From Dermanyssus gallinae (taxonomy: Eukaryota; Arthropoda; Arachnida; Mesostigmata; Dermanyssidae), in the NCBI GenBank assembly GCA_003439945.1, contig QVRM01002216.1, forward strand, positions 186,001-250,000: a stretch of DNA of 64,000 nt. Reading direction: 5' to 3'. The position numbers and the translations under genes are program-made. Position 1 is the first letter of the stretch, and every line of letters starts with the position of its first letter. This document shows, one piece after another, positions 1 through 10,616 of this stretch. The notes below the pieces were generated by a model. That model worked only from the letters and a program-made list of their open reading frames with translations, was not told where the DNA came from and searched no databases.

Positions 1-33
<33 letters not shown>

Positions 34-116
34 GCAACAACAACGACGATGACGACGACGACCACAACAACGACGACGACGACGACAACAACAACAACAA
101 CGACCTCAACAATGAC
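1..116. repeat. (CAA)n / (GAC)n trinucleotide tract
   Basis: Nearly pure CAA units grade into GACGACGAC and back to CAA. All frames give homopolymer-like peptides, so no coding claim is made. The tract touches the window edge and may extend further left. Confidence 0.95.
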
Positions 117-241
117 GACTACATGTGGGTTCGTCAATATGGCGGCACGCACGGTCAGCTGTTCTGGCCGACGTTTCCAAATGGATTCACGTGAATTTCA
201 GTCGAAGATTCTACCAGAATAGACCGACTTACGATGAGATG

Positions 242-472
242 GAACGACAAATGCAGCAGCAGCAACAACAACAACAATAACAACAACAGCAACAACAACA
301 GTAGCAACAACAGTAACAACAACAACAACAGTAACAACAACAACAGTAACAACAGCAACAACAGTAACAACAACAACAGTAACAACAACAGCAACAACAA
401 CAACAACAACAGTAGCAACAACAACAACAGTAACAACAGCAACAACAGTAACAACAACAACAACGACGACGA
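242..472. repeat. Imperfect (CAA/CAG/TAA)n trinucleotide tract
   Basis: About 230 bases of CAA units are interrupted by CAG, TAA and finally GAC units. Long open frames on both strands (poly-Asn, poly-Leu, poly-Val, poly-Cys) arise only because the repeat lacks stops in several frames. No unique coding flank is seen. Confidence 0.95.
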
Positions 473-679
473 CGACAATCCACGACATCCATGGCACGCC
501 ACCATAACTCGTCTTCGTCGGTGGAGCAAAGCCAGCTTGCCAGAAAGTTAACAATGGTTAATAATACAAATGGTTAAGAAGGCACTACTAGCGTGTTGAG
601 ATACAGCGGAGAGACAGAGAGAGAGAGAGAGAGAGCCGATACTGCTGACACGGAACTGACAGACGTCGGCAACAGTCAA
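473..679. other. Unique sequence without recognised gene
   Basis: Mixed-composition DNA with a short (GA)n run near 617-635. No ORF with recognisable family features was found on either strand. Confidence 0.6.
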
Positions 680-758
680 AGCCATTGAAGATGACTGCAT
701 GTGATGATAACGTTGAATAGTTAAATGTTACTTACTTATTAATAGGAGATCAATCACG

Positions 759-798
<40 letters not shown>

Positions 799-873
799 AA
801 TGATCACCTATTCATAGGTAAGTAACATTTAACTATCAAACGTTATCATCACATGCAGTCCTCTTCAATGGCT
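680..873. repeat. Foldback element with (TA)n core
   Basis: The left arm (680-763) and right arm (795-873) are imperfect reverse complements. The left arm starts AGCCATTGAAGATGACTGC and the right arm ends GCAGTCCTCTTCAATGGCT. They flank a pure (TA)n core of about 32 bases. The arms carry several substitutions and small indels, so this is an aged palindrome rather than a fresh duplication. It may be a MITE-like foldback or an inverted duplication seeded at a TA microsatellite. Confidence 0.85.
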
Positions 874-1005
874 CTGTATATATAAATATACGTATAAATA
901 CGTAAATACATGCATACAATGTGTATATAGATATATTGTACTATGTATGTATATATTTAGCGTGTGAATGCTCTCATATCAGCTCAAAACCGGCTCTCTG
1001 CCGGT

Positions 1006-1008
1006 ATC

Positions 1009-1090
<82 letters not shown>
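1006..1090. repeat. (TA)n microsatellite
   Basis: About 85 bases of TA dinucleotide with one AAATA interruption. Confidence 0.95.
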
Positions 1091-1092
<2 letters not shown>

Positions 1093-1634
1093 CGTGCATA
1101 GTATTTACTCTTCTCTTCGCTCTACAAAGCGCCGTTTGTTTGTTATGACCCGTATCGTCCGGCAGACCGGCAGGTAACTGAACAATGCAGATGTCGCTCT
1201 CGTCAGCAGTATTGACCGTTACGCCACTCATGCCGACATTTGGTCATTGATAGGCCATAAACAGCTTCTTGACGTACGCGCGTCTATATGCTGAAATAAT
1301 ATCAGAATCACACGTGGAGAATCATGCGACGGACGGCAAACAGCACACACAGTGCAGTCGGTTCAAGCCAACTGAGTCTGAGTTCGCGGGTGCTGCGGGC
1401 ACTGCGGGGCTTTTACAGACCGGTACGGTACGGGACGTTTGGCCTGACAACAGACTGTCACTTATTACTAGCAGTAGTAAATGTAGTGCTGGTAGAGAGA
1501 CGCACAGGCCGTCCTCTGAGGCAGAGCCTTTTTGTTATCGCCCTATATAAGACTGGAAAACATCTGAGTAAACCAACCGCTTGCCGCATTACAAGCGTTG
1601 AACTACAACTGAAAAACAAAGGGCAATAACGCAA

Positions 1635-1672
<38 letters not shown>

Positions 1673-2895
1673 ATGTCTGGAGAAGATTGGCGAGTATTTA
1701 CTGCAACGTCTGTCATTAGATGTTCAGAGGCGAAAATACTCTGGCTAGGTAGTTTGGAGGCCATCAGCAGTCGCATTCATAAGATGATTGGGACCAGATC
1801 TAGACGCACAACTACCCTAGGCTCGAACGGTTGTTTTTGCTGCTTATGCTGCGGCGGCCGTTCTTCTTGTTAGCTGGCTTTCGGGCGATCAATCCATAGC
1901 TGGCACTACAGCGTAGTGAGGTGAGACACTCATCCCGATATCCGCTAACAACATGTAAGCAAATAAAGTTGAAACGCAACTCGAATCGAAGCGACCCATT
2001 TCGCTGTGGCGTCCAGCTTTTCCTCTACACGAGGCTTCTATTACGGGCAAGATAGCAGATTTGGGACGGTGACGCTGACTCCAACACTAGCCAGGCAGGA
2101 TTTTAGCCAGCTAATGGTGGAGTTACTTTCGCGCCCGATCGTCGTATATTTTTGCGCTCAACGTAACTAGTAGAGAAGGAATATCTAGTCGGCGTCGAAC
2201 ACCCTTGGCGAGAAATGAAGCCCAGCCCAAAAAGTATAACGCAGAACCGGAATCTCCGTGACGCATCAGCGTTAGCGGCTGCAGCTCGATCGCTGCATAG
2301 TGTCGCTTGTTTCCCAGTAAGTCAGTCTGCAGTCTTTAACTAAGCTAACTGTTTGCAGATAATTGCCGAGCGTCGTAAAAGCGTCGCAAATCTGCGATAC
2401 TAGAATCTACTTCAGCCATCATATGGCTGCGTCGACAAAATGCAATGCCTACAAAGTCCCCCGCAGGATTGCTAGTGCGGCGGGAGGCGGCTAAGCTTAG
2501 CTGTTTTTGTGTTCTGCGTCTCGCTGCGCACACGTTTAGATGAAATGCGTCTCTCGGGCAACGTTTGATTTGTTAGCCTGGCGTGTATGTGGCCGCAGGG
2601 ACTACGAAAATTGAGGGCGGGTGCAAGGCCCGCCGCCTGCGTCTGCAGGCTACTCAGCGAACACGAATGATATAAAAACTCGCAGCAGAATACTCGGCCT
2701 GAGAAACTCGCACCTCTAGAACATCAGAGTCGCTCTGGCTTCATTCCCGTCATTCGGGACGCCGCGGCACGCCGAAACACCACTGGGCTTGCTTCGCGGC
2801 CGCGGCAAACGCACCGCTTGGCTGAAGCGCCGCCAATTACTTGTGTTTTACTTCCACTGTTTTTGCCTCGAGTAGACGTGTAGAAGGGTCTGCTG
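1091..2895. other. No recognised gene; includes (TA)n at 1637-1668
   Basis: Short overlapping ORFs of under about 100 codons occur on both strands without recognisable domains. A (TA)n array lies at 1637-1668. From about 2230 the GC content rises, continuing into the coding-like stretch that follows. Confidence 0.5.
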
Positions 2896-3301
2896 TCAAT
2901 CTGTCTGATCAAACTTCACGCGTGGTTCTAACGCCGCCGGTGTTAAAGTGGGCCACTGAACTGGTCCGTTTTCGTCCGTGCCGAGCAAGACGGCTATGTG
3001 GCAAAACCCGAACAGCCGCCACCACCGCCGTAGCGAGCCGAATTCGCTGATTTGACTACGAATGAAGCCTTCGAGCTCGTCCAGAACGATGTTCTCAGGG
3101 GCAGTCACAATGTACTTCTCTAACAGGATCCGCTAATTTCTCGTTAGTAGTATCGAGCGCAAAAAGAAAAGCCCCTGCCAAAGGGTTGTAGGGACCGGCA
3201 AGCTTGTCAACATATACTTGGATCAGGATTAGATCATGCAAAACTGTCCACGCCCTCAAGTGCTGCAAAGTAGGTAGTATATGAAAATCGTGACGTGGCA
3301 A
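2896..3301 (-). pseudogene. Possible decayed coding segment, family not recognised
   Basis: Two minus-strand reading frames meet at about 3100. The upstream one (3301 down to 3095) ends at a stop just where the second (3108 down to 2896) continues with protein-like sequence. Both have balanced amino-acid composition, for example LILIQVYVDKLAGPYNPL and NIVLDELEGFIRSQISEFG, unlike the repeat-driven ORFs nearby. This suggests one ancestral frame broken by a frameshift. I do not recognise the family. It could be a retroelement fragment, a processed pseudogene or chance. Confidence 0.3.
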
Positions 3302-6300
3302 CTAGGTTGCAGGATTACTACCAGGCGTCGACGTTGCCATATATAATAGTGGCATATTAGCCGTATACAAATGTATGGCTATGCCTGTCGAGCTACTACG
3401 TCGCTAGTCTTACTCTAGATGGGGGGAGGGCGCCATACAGTGCAGCTAGACCTACACATAATCATAATTTGGCTTCACCGTTTGTTGGTTCCTCTGGGAC
3501 GGCCCATCGCAATTGGCCTTAGCAATCCGTATAGCCGAGGGCCAGCATCATACTGTATGAACGAAACTGTCGAACGTAGAACTGGCAAATTAGTGTTCTT
3601 GTGTGCGATACAAGGGTTGACATTCGCTTGAGGAAGTAGCAGCAGCAATAGTAGTATATTACTATTATTTGCACATGACACACATTCGCATTAGCACATG
3701 TGTGCAAGTCCATACAGAGTTGTTGGTGGGTTGTGTGAAGAAGTGTGGTCCTTCCAATTCGTCACCTTGGTTGTCATCTCTCGCTCTCTCTCTATCTCTC
3801 CCCCTTCTCTCTCCCTCGCTCTCTGTCAACAAGCAAAAGAGTCGAGAACGTCAGAGCATCGGCAGTTGCAAACCCTCAGGCAGTCTGCCTGAAGGTCTAC
3901 CAGTAAATTGAAATGTCCTTCCCGTAGGTGGTGGCCATGACGTCGACAAGGCCGGAGCATGCGCGCCGACGCCCACACCGACGAACCAACTACCGCCTAC
4001 GATCTCCTGTCTAATCAGAACGATTTCGTTCTGCAGCCCACCGACTCTAACGAGTTGGTGGCATGTATGTGGTCGATGGCAGTGGCAGGCAGGTTCACAA
4101 CCGCCGTCCTTCAAGACGTCTTGTGTTCCCGGGCCTGTTCGCCAACTCACGTCACGAACTGTCGTTCGGAAGCGCTTATCGGATCTGACGACCAGAAGAC
4201 GTGATGGCGACGACGGAATGGGCTTCGCTTTAAAAGCTTTGTTATTATCGTTGTTGTTGTTGCTGCTGTTGTTGTTTATTGTTATTGTTGTCGTTGTTGT
4301 TGTCGTTTTCGTCTTATATGAGTTCCTCGCTCTGGCTATGTTATCCGTCCGTGCATACACGTATGCATACGGACGTAAACAGAATAGGCCAGTCGGTGCA
4401 ATTGCTACTGGTGCATAATTGACGATAACCATCAAGAGTTCTTTTCCAAACGCCTCTTTCCGGCACCGAGAGACCCACCCACCCGCGCGCACTTATGTGT
4501 GTACCGCACAGATATAGAAGGAGCGACGGGCAATACATAGACAGATCGTTTGTAGACGAAGATGCGTCCAGAATGCGTGGCCAGCAGAGTTAGATCAGTG
4601 AACACACACACTAACGTATATATGTATGTATGCACAGCAACTGCCATCGGGAGAAACAACCACTACGACAAACAAGAAAACGAGAACATCATCCAAAGGC
4701 AATGGCAGAAACATCGACGAATTACTTCATCAGCAATAACAACGTTCACAACAACAACAGCAGCAACAACAACTACATCAACGTTAACAACAACAGCTGC
4801 ACTAAACGGAATACCAACGGCATAGCCAACAACGAGAGCAACAAGAACAACAACACCCATTAGTAAAATCATTAAGAACAACAATTTAGCCCACCAGTAA
4901 TGTAATCGCGTCGTTCTCACAGATATTGCAAGATGACTGTCTACTGGGCGCGTACAGACAGCAGACGCAGAAAGAAACAGTCTCAGAATGAGCAGTCAAC
5001 CGAACTCCGATTGAACTCCTGTTGGCCGAATGACGCGAGCGGATAAACTAAACGGATAAAGTGACCCTTTCAGCTTTCATAGAGGATACAGAGAAAGTTG
5101 GAGGTCGACGACGCACAGACTCGCGCATATGTACGCACGCGCATATCGTGCATACAAACGCAAATACCACCCCCATCCCAGCCCGCGTCCCATGCTTACA
5201 GAGTCAGCCACATACAGCCGGCCGCCAAATCCTCGCAAACGAGCAAGCGAGCAGTAGTGCGACTATCAAGCAAACCGGTAGAGCAGCACCACCCATACTT
5301 GCCTTTCCATTCTTGCTTTTCTTTCGGTCTCTTCGTCTACTTCTCTCACTCTCGAGACTCGTTTAGTAATACTCCGTCTAGGCCATGAACAACAACAACA
5401 CAACAACAACAACAACAACAGCAACACAACAACAACCTAACAAAACAACAATAACGAGAAGAAGGACGTGCCTTAGCTGAACTGCGGTGCGCTGATTCAT
5501 GGCAGTCACGGCATCTACTCGACGTCGCCTTGAGATGAACAGGCAAACAATCTTGGGATATATATATATATATATATGTGTGTGTTCTTTGTCAGTTAGC
5601 TGTAGGTTTTTGGTCAGTTGGTAAGCTTCGCGAAATGTGTCTGTGTTGGCTGTAGATGTGGAAAAACAAAAACTGTGTGTGCATGTGTCTCTTCCTCTCC
5701 AAGCGGGATTCACGCTTCAATCTCGCATGCACTTCAGTCTGCATACAGACAACAGCAACATACATATACATCGAGATCGAGAGACAGAGAGAGAGAGAGC
5801 AAAACGGAGCGAGAGAGCGAGAATAAAATAAACGAAACAAATTTAATTCCATTAGCAAATAGCCCCGCCCCGCTCGGGCTGATGCTGGCGGTACTTTTTC
5901 CTGCCATTCACTCTTCCGGCTCTTCCACTCGCGGAACCTTTTCGTGCCGCCTCTCTGTATTTAGATAGACGGGTCGTTGCCATTCTAGCGAGGCCATCCA
6001 CCAACTTGGAGCCGCAGCAACGACGGAGTTGACGCCGACGAGTCAACGGAGGGACGCAACCGTTGGACAACAATAAAAACAACAACAATACCACCAACAA
6101 CAACAACATCGACAACAACACCAGCAACAACAACATCGACAACAACAACACCAGCAATAACAACAGCAACGCCATCCAAACAGAGAAGTTGGCCGTCACC
6201 AGCCAAAGGCGTTCGCTCAAGTGATAGACGAGAAACAGAAAGCGTCCGCCTCGAAAACGAAGCACTCGGAGCCCCCCCACACACAGATCTCGACAGCAGA

Positions 6301-7243
6301 GCCAGCTGGACAGCCAGCTAAACAAACGACAGCCACTGACCAAGTGCCACCCACGGCAAGGAAAAAAGGAAGCATGGCCCTGACAGCATATGGAAATAGC
6401 TGAAATTCAACCATACAAATGGGAAACCGGGGTAAGGAGAGTACGAAAGTCAGATGAAGGAAAGAAAGAAGGATTGGAAAAACAAGACAGAAGTAGATAA
6501 ATATAACGACATGAGAGTGAAAGAGAGACAGCGTGCAGAATGTGCTCTGAAAGGCGTCTTTGCGTAGAAGTCTATTTCACGTCCATTGAGTCGGTGGGCC
6601 ACCGCGGGTCAAGCGGCTTCACTGTTGAGCTTCAAAGTTGGCCTTGGCCCCGACGACAGCCAGAGGAGACTGGCCAGACAGAAACCTGCAGAAAGGCAGA
6701 ACGCTCGAAACGAGGCCTTAAGTCTGCGTCACAGAGCGTCGGCCGGCCATCTGCCCACAACTGGCAACACAATCACACAAGTTTTCCGCGCTCGAGGCGC
6801 TTCGCCAACTGAGGGACTCCGAGGTCGAGGTCGAGAAGGACGACTTCGACAAACATCACACGTCGCCACAAGTGTCGTCGCATCGCCATAGCTGCTACCA
6901 CCACTACCAAGACATTGCATGCTGTGTCATCCTTCAACTTTACGAACACTTTGTTTCTGTCTATGTAAGCGTATGTGTAATCGTATGTGCTTCTGTGCGC
7001 CTTATGCCTCAACAGAGCACGTAAACGTACCGATAAGAGCGTACACAAATAACGAGAGAGCAAGTGGCAAATTTTGTGCTGCGGGTTTTGCTTCCCAGTG
7101 GCGGTCGGTCGAATCTGTAGACCTCGGTACGAAGTCTTCTCCCATAGCAAGGAACAACAGGAAGAAGGCTCATCGGAGGGAAAGGAAGCCAGGCGAGAAT
7201 AAGGACGTACTAATGCGGGGTAGCGTACAAGTACGACCGCAGC
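3302..7243. other. Simple-repeat-dominated stretch without supported gene
   Basis: Pyrimidine-rich CT repeats lie at about 3777-3826, a TTG/CTG tract at 4240-4310, CAA/ACA tracts at 4738-4860, 5387-5455 and 6068-6175, (TA)n at 5558-5577 and GA-rich DNA at 5780-5822. Many ORFs cross these tracts in several frames at once, which is a repeat artefact. No splice-bounded exon stands out. Confidence 0.6.
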
Positions 7244-7410
7244 TACAACAACAACAGCAATAACAGCTACATAACAAAAACAACAACAATAACAGCTACA
7301 CAACAAAAACATCAACAATAACAGCTACACTACAAAAACAACAACAATAACAGCTACACAACAAAAACAACAACAATAACAGCTACACAACAAAAACAAC
7401 AACAATACAG
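7244..7410. repeat. 29-bp CAA-rich minisatellite
   Basis: About five and a half tandem copies of a 29-base unit containing CAGCTACACAACAAAAAC. The array stops at the retroelement insertion, and related CAGCTACACAACAAC units resume at about 8012-8045. The insertion therefore split the array. Confidence 0.9.
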
Positions 7411-8012
7411 GCACCTTTAGCCTTATGACACCTTTAGCCGCGCACTTAGGTCCGCCGGCTTTCCGTGCATTCTAGAGCCCCCGGGTCTTTCGAGGGATGA
7501 TGGAAAAAGACCTGACGGTCTGACTTTGACGCCGTTTGAGCGTGGCCGCATGCTTGTTTGGGACGCAACTGTAACCGACTCATTAGCCCCTTCGATGGTC
7601 GGTACAGGTGCGGACCGAGCAGGTCATGCCTCCAGGTTAGCTGAGGCTGCCAAATGCAGAAAATATTCAAGCGTCGATTATCCGCACGAATTTTGTCCGT
7701 TGGCGTTCGAGACTATGGGAGCTGCAGGCCCCCTTACGCTCAAGCTGATTCAGCGGGTCGGTAAAAGCCTTAATCTTTCGACAGGAGACTCGAGGGCATC
7801 CGAATTCTTGCGTCAGAGGCTGTCGCTCGACATTGAACGAGGAAACGCAGCGTCTGTTCGGGGCACATTGTTAAACTGGGCTAACCCTGGGTTAGAGAAC
7901 CCGTGATCACACGTTCGCGCGGAGACAATTGTCCACTCCAAAGTGCTAACATAGAGAAATTATATAAATAAACATATAGGCTACGGTCAGTTTGCCTGCT
8001 TACAATACAGGC
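7402..8012 (+). mobile_element. 5'-truncated retroelement insertion with 11-bp target duplication
   Basis: ACAATACAGGC occurs at 7402-7412 and again at 8002-8012, on both sides of a roughly 590-base segment holding the C-terminal end and 3' UTR of a retroelement. The flanks on both sides are the same CAGCTACACAAC minisatellite. This is what a 5'-truncated target-primed insertion into a minisatellite looks like. The 3' UTR carries GGAGACAATTGTCC, shared with fragments near 18.1 and 24.2 kb. Confidence 0.8.
7421..7906 (+). pseudogene. Retroelement C-terminal restriction-like endonuclease domain (truncated)
   Basis: The frame is open from 7421 and ends with TGA at 7904-7906. In order it shows an ALRSAG-x-P segment, then DDGKRPDGLTL, then LVWDATVTDS, then a Lys-rich helix ending in KYSS, then FETMGAAGPL, and finally RGNAASVRGTL. 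The spacing PD...D...K..KY fits the PD-(D/E)XK restriction-like endonuclease that ends R2/R4/CRE-type non-LTR proteins. I also recall this tail on metazoan RT-bearing proteins. The RT itself is missing, so this is a 5'-truncated dead copy. It is the longest and best-preserved family member in the window. The endonuclease assignment is inferred from motifs only. Confidence 0.75.
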
Positions 8013-8045
8013 TACACAACAACAACAGCTACACAACAACAACCA

Positions 8046-8543
8046 TCATCTGCAACTAACGAAGTCAGCCCGATGTCAGACCCGGAAGCGCTTTTCGTGA
8101 CGTGCATACTGACACTACTTCGCTTCGAACCATACGTGCGTGCCGGGACTTTCCGTGTGCAGGACAAATCGACACAACCACAACACGGGCCAGCTAAACC
8201 GAAGCCAGCTAGAAGACGTGGTTTCGAGACGCCAACGTGTGGCCAAACGTATGTCCGTAATCCAGCAACTCATCAGACTTCACTTTACGCGTCTGCTTAG
8301 GTTGGCATTTCCTTTTGAACGGGGGAAGCGGGCAGAAGATAAAGTAGAGGAAACGAAGATGTCTATGACAGAGCCCAAACAACGAAGGCGACAATGAGGA
8401 TAACACTTCAGTGTCTTGTTACTCATGTAACAAAATAATGCCCAAATGATATTCCTCTTTGTCTACACAACAATCAACGACGTCGTTGCACGAGCCTAGT
8501 CAAGCCGAGTCGTCGATTAGCGATGCACGAAAACTGTACGGTC
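8046..8543. other. No recognised gene
   Basis: Moderately GC-rich unique DNA. Overlapping ORFs on + have no recognisable domain, and the longest simply runs out of the CAA minisatellite. Confidence 0.5.
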
Positions 8544-8565
8544 ATATATATATATATATATATAG
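8544..8565. repeat. (TA)n microsatellite
   Basis: A short pure TA array. Confidence 0.9.
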
Positions 8566-8873
8566 GGCAAAAACACAGACAGAATTTAGATACCGTGCCC
8601 GAGCTGTCCGAAGTGAGCCGTCTTTAATTAGCTGCGTTACCACACGTTTGAGAATGTAAACTGCCCAAACCGTGTGTACGCGCGATTTCGCGTAGATGTG
8701 TGTGTGCGTAATCCACTTCGCTCCAAATTGATTCGAAACAGATTGATTTACCCTCTCGGAAGGACGAGCATACAAACTGAGTGCCCACGGAAGTCCAAAC
8801 CGCAAGTAACCAATCGCGAAGCGGCGTCGAGTAAATCTCGAAGGGAGCCCAAAAATAGTATCTCTTCTCGCAC

Positions 8874-8908
8874 TATATATATATATATATTTTTTTTTTA
8901 TATATATA
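8874..8908. repeat. (TA)n-T9-(TA)n tract at SINE head
   Basis: A TA array interrupted by a run of T. It abuts the head of the SINE-A copy that begins at about 8909. Confidence 0.9.
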
Positions 8909-9113
8909 GTGACGGCGTGGTCTAAAAGGCTAGGGCGCTGGTCACGTTTGTCATCTAGCAAAAAGTCGCCGTTCGATCCCCGTTATTGATCGAATTTTCT
9001 TTGAGCGATGCTCATTGATGGAATGGATGGTAAACCGTACCGCTGAGAGTTAGCCACCATGCTGCCCCAAGGACAGTTGGGGAAACCCTAGGTATCTTAA
9101 CATGTCCGCGTAT
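8909..9113 (+). mobile_element. SINE-A copy 1 (tRNA-derived)
   Basis: The head GGCGTGGTCTA resembles a Pol III box A, and CGTTCGATCCCC matches box B. The body continues through TTCTTTGAGCGATGCTCATTGA, GAGAGTTAGCC and GGACAGTTGGGGAAACCC. All of these blocks recur in the copies near 27.5, 39.7, 46.4 and 47.4 kb. The 3' tail seen in the 39.7-kb copy is missing or unrecognisable here. Confidence 0.8.
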
Positions 9114-9671
9114 GTTGCTGCTGCTGCCGCTCTAAGCGTCCCTGGTATAAAAGAGTGACATGTGTGTTTAGCGAACGGTAACGTGAATAATGGTAGGTTC
9201 AGTAACAGGGCAGATAGATAACGAAGAGGTTCACTCAGCCTTGAGGAATCTTAGTTGTCGGCAAGGAAGCGAGAATGAGAGAGTGATAGAGCACGCGAAC
9301 GAGACCGACGCCATGTTTAAGCCCCATTGCACCGCCGCGATGGCACCTGCAGTCGACAGAGTACGATTCATACAGGTCGGCTATATATAAATATAAAAAC
9401 CACTAGATAAATCATGTATTGGAAGGAAAATAATTTGATAGATGAATCGACACACCGATAGGTGGGTGGTAGTAAACCAGACAGGAAAGATGGTGAATGA
9501 ATAAATTTATATATCTTTCTTTTTTTTACAGGGGCCAGGAACAACAATGCATAACGCAGACCCTTTGGTCTGGGTAGTGTGGGTCTCTCAAACCACTAAA
9601 AACCTGGTGAACCCCTAACCTACATGGCCGGGATATTTGTGGCATTACTTCAGTGTCAAAATGTATATGTA
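9114..9671. other. No recognised gene
   Basis: Unique DNA with short ORFs and an AT-rich patch at about 9365-9430. Nothing supportable was found. Confidence 0.5.

Positions 9672-9713
<42 letters not shown>
9672..9713. repeat. (TA)n microsatellite beside foldback
   Basis: A TA array immediately left of the long foldback at 9714-9921. Confidence 0.95.
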
Positions 9714-9716
<3 letters not shown>

Positions 9717-9921
9717 CCATAAGCAAATGCTTGTCTTAGTCGACCCTACGCACGCACCCCACTCTTTTCGCATACATACAGTGAGAGAAAAAGAAGGGGA
9801 AGCGGCGCAAAAACTTCTTTCTCTCTCAAGAGGTCTTTGCGTGGCCGAGCAAGCCGTATGCATGCGAGAAGAGTGGGGTGCGTGCGTAGGGTCGACTAAA
9901 ACAAGCATTTGCTTTTGGGAA
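9714..9921. repeat. Long foldback with 65-base arms
   Basis: The left arm 9714-9780 and right arm 9854-9921 are near-perfect reverse complements. Left holds GTCGACCCTACGCACGCACC and right holds GGTGCGTGCGTAGGGTCGAC. The loop of about 73 bases includes AGAAGGGGAAGCGGCG. A transcript could form a long stem. It could be a non-autonomous DNA element or an inverted duplication. No protein-coding content is evident; ORFs on both strands are mirror images of each other. Confidence 0.88.
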
Positions 9922-10070
9922 ATAAAGAAAGGTGGAAACGGCCTTAAGGGGATGTTCCTCTGGAGAAGAACCGCAACGGCGACGATACTAGCAAGCAGCA
10001 GCTGCTATGGCTACTGAAACATTTTCTTTACGAGACAATGGCGTCGGGTAAAGCCCCGACATATTTGCTA

Positions 10071-10073
<3 letters not shown>

Positions 10074-10099
<26 letters not shown>
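10074..10099. repeat. (TA)n microsatellite
   Basis: A pure TA array in otherwise unique DNA between 9922 and 10420, where no gene is recognised. Confidence 0.9.
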
Positions 10100-10102
<3 letters not shown>

Positions 10103-10422
10103 AGCTCTACAAAGCGCCAGGCAATCACGGGCAAACCGTTAAAGGTTGGAAACGTTGGGTTTCACGTGCTCTTCTGGATAACTTCTAATTACTTTCTTCC
10201 TTGTTCGAAAGCGGATGCGATGAATACAAATCACAACCCGATGCTCTCTCACGTTATGCAAGTCGTCTTTGTCATAACCACAAGTAAGACTGTCATGAGT
10301 ATACAGTACAAGTTACTCCCACGTTACGAATATAAATGATTATCAATAGGGACGCTTCGGACCGCGATATATAGATACTCTTCGCAGTCCAAAACAGACT
10401 TCACCATCTATAGGTAAAGTGA

Positions 10423-10616
10423 GTGCTAAACATTTATTATCAAGCGCGAACCCCCCCCCCCTCTACGCCTCCCATACTACCAGTGCAAGGTTGCACGCTG
10501 TGGATATGGACCACTTATCCATTGTACTGCAGCGGGGTTACTCGGCTCGACAGTGGTCTTACAGTGGTCTCAAGCCCCCGGGCCTTAACGTCTCAAAAGC
10601 AAACTGTGTAAAGTGA
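10423..10616 (+). pseudogene. Probable decayed reverse-transcriptase fragment
   Basis: Two overlapping plus frames together recall the catalytic block of non-LTR reverse transcriptases. One reads DHLSIVLQ followed by GLNVSKANCV, like YADDL-x-n-GL-x-x-N-x-x-KT-x-x-V. The other reads LYCSG in the place where many RTs have IYCSG after the YVDD box. The active-site Asp pair is not intact in either frame, and a C-homopolymer lies just upstream at 10450-10460. This is a weak, memory-based family call. Confidence 0.4.

Noticed and set aside
234..551. Long poly-Asn/Leu/Val/Cys ORFs on both strands
   Set aside because: They arise from CAA/CAG repeats being stop-free in several frames. No unique domain is attached.
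680..873. Foldback as a sequencing or assembly inversion artefact
   Set aside because: The two arms differ by several substitutions and indels, whereas an artefact would give identical arms.
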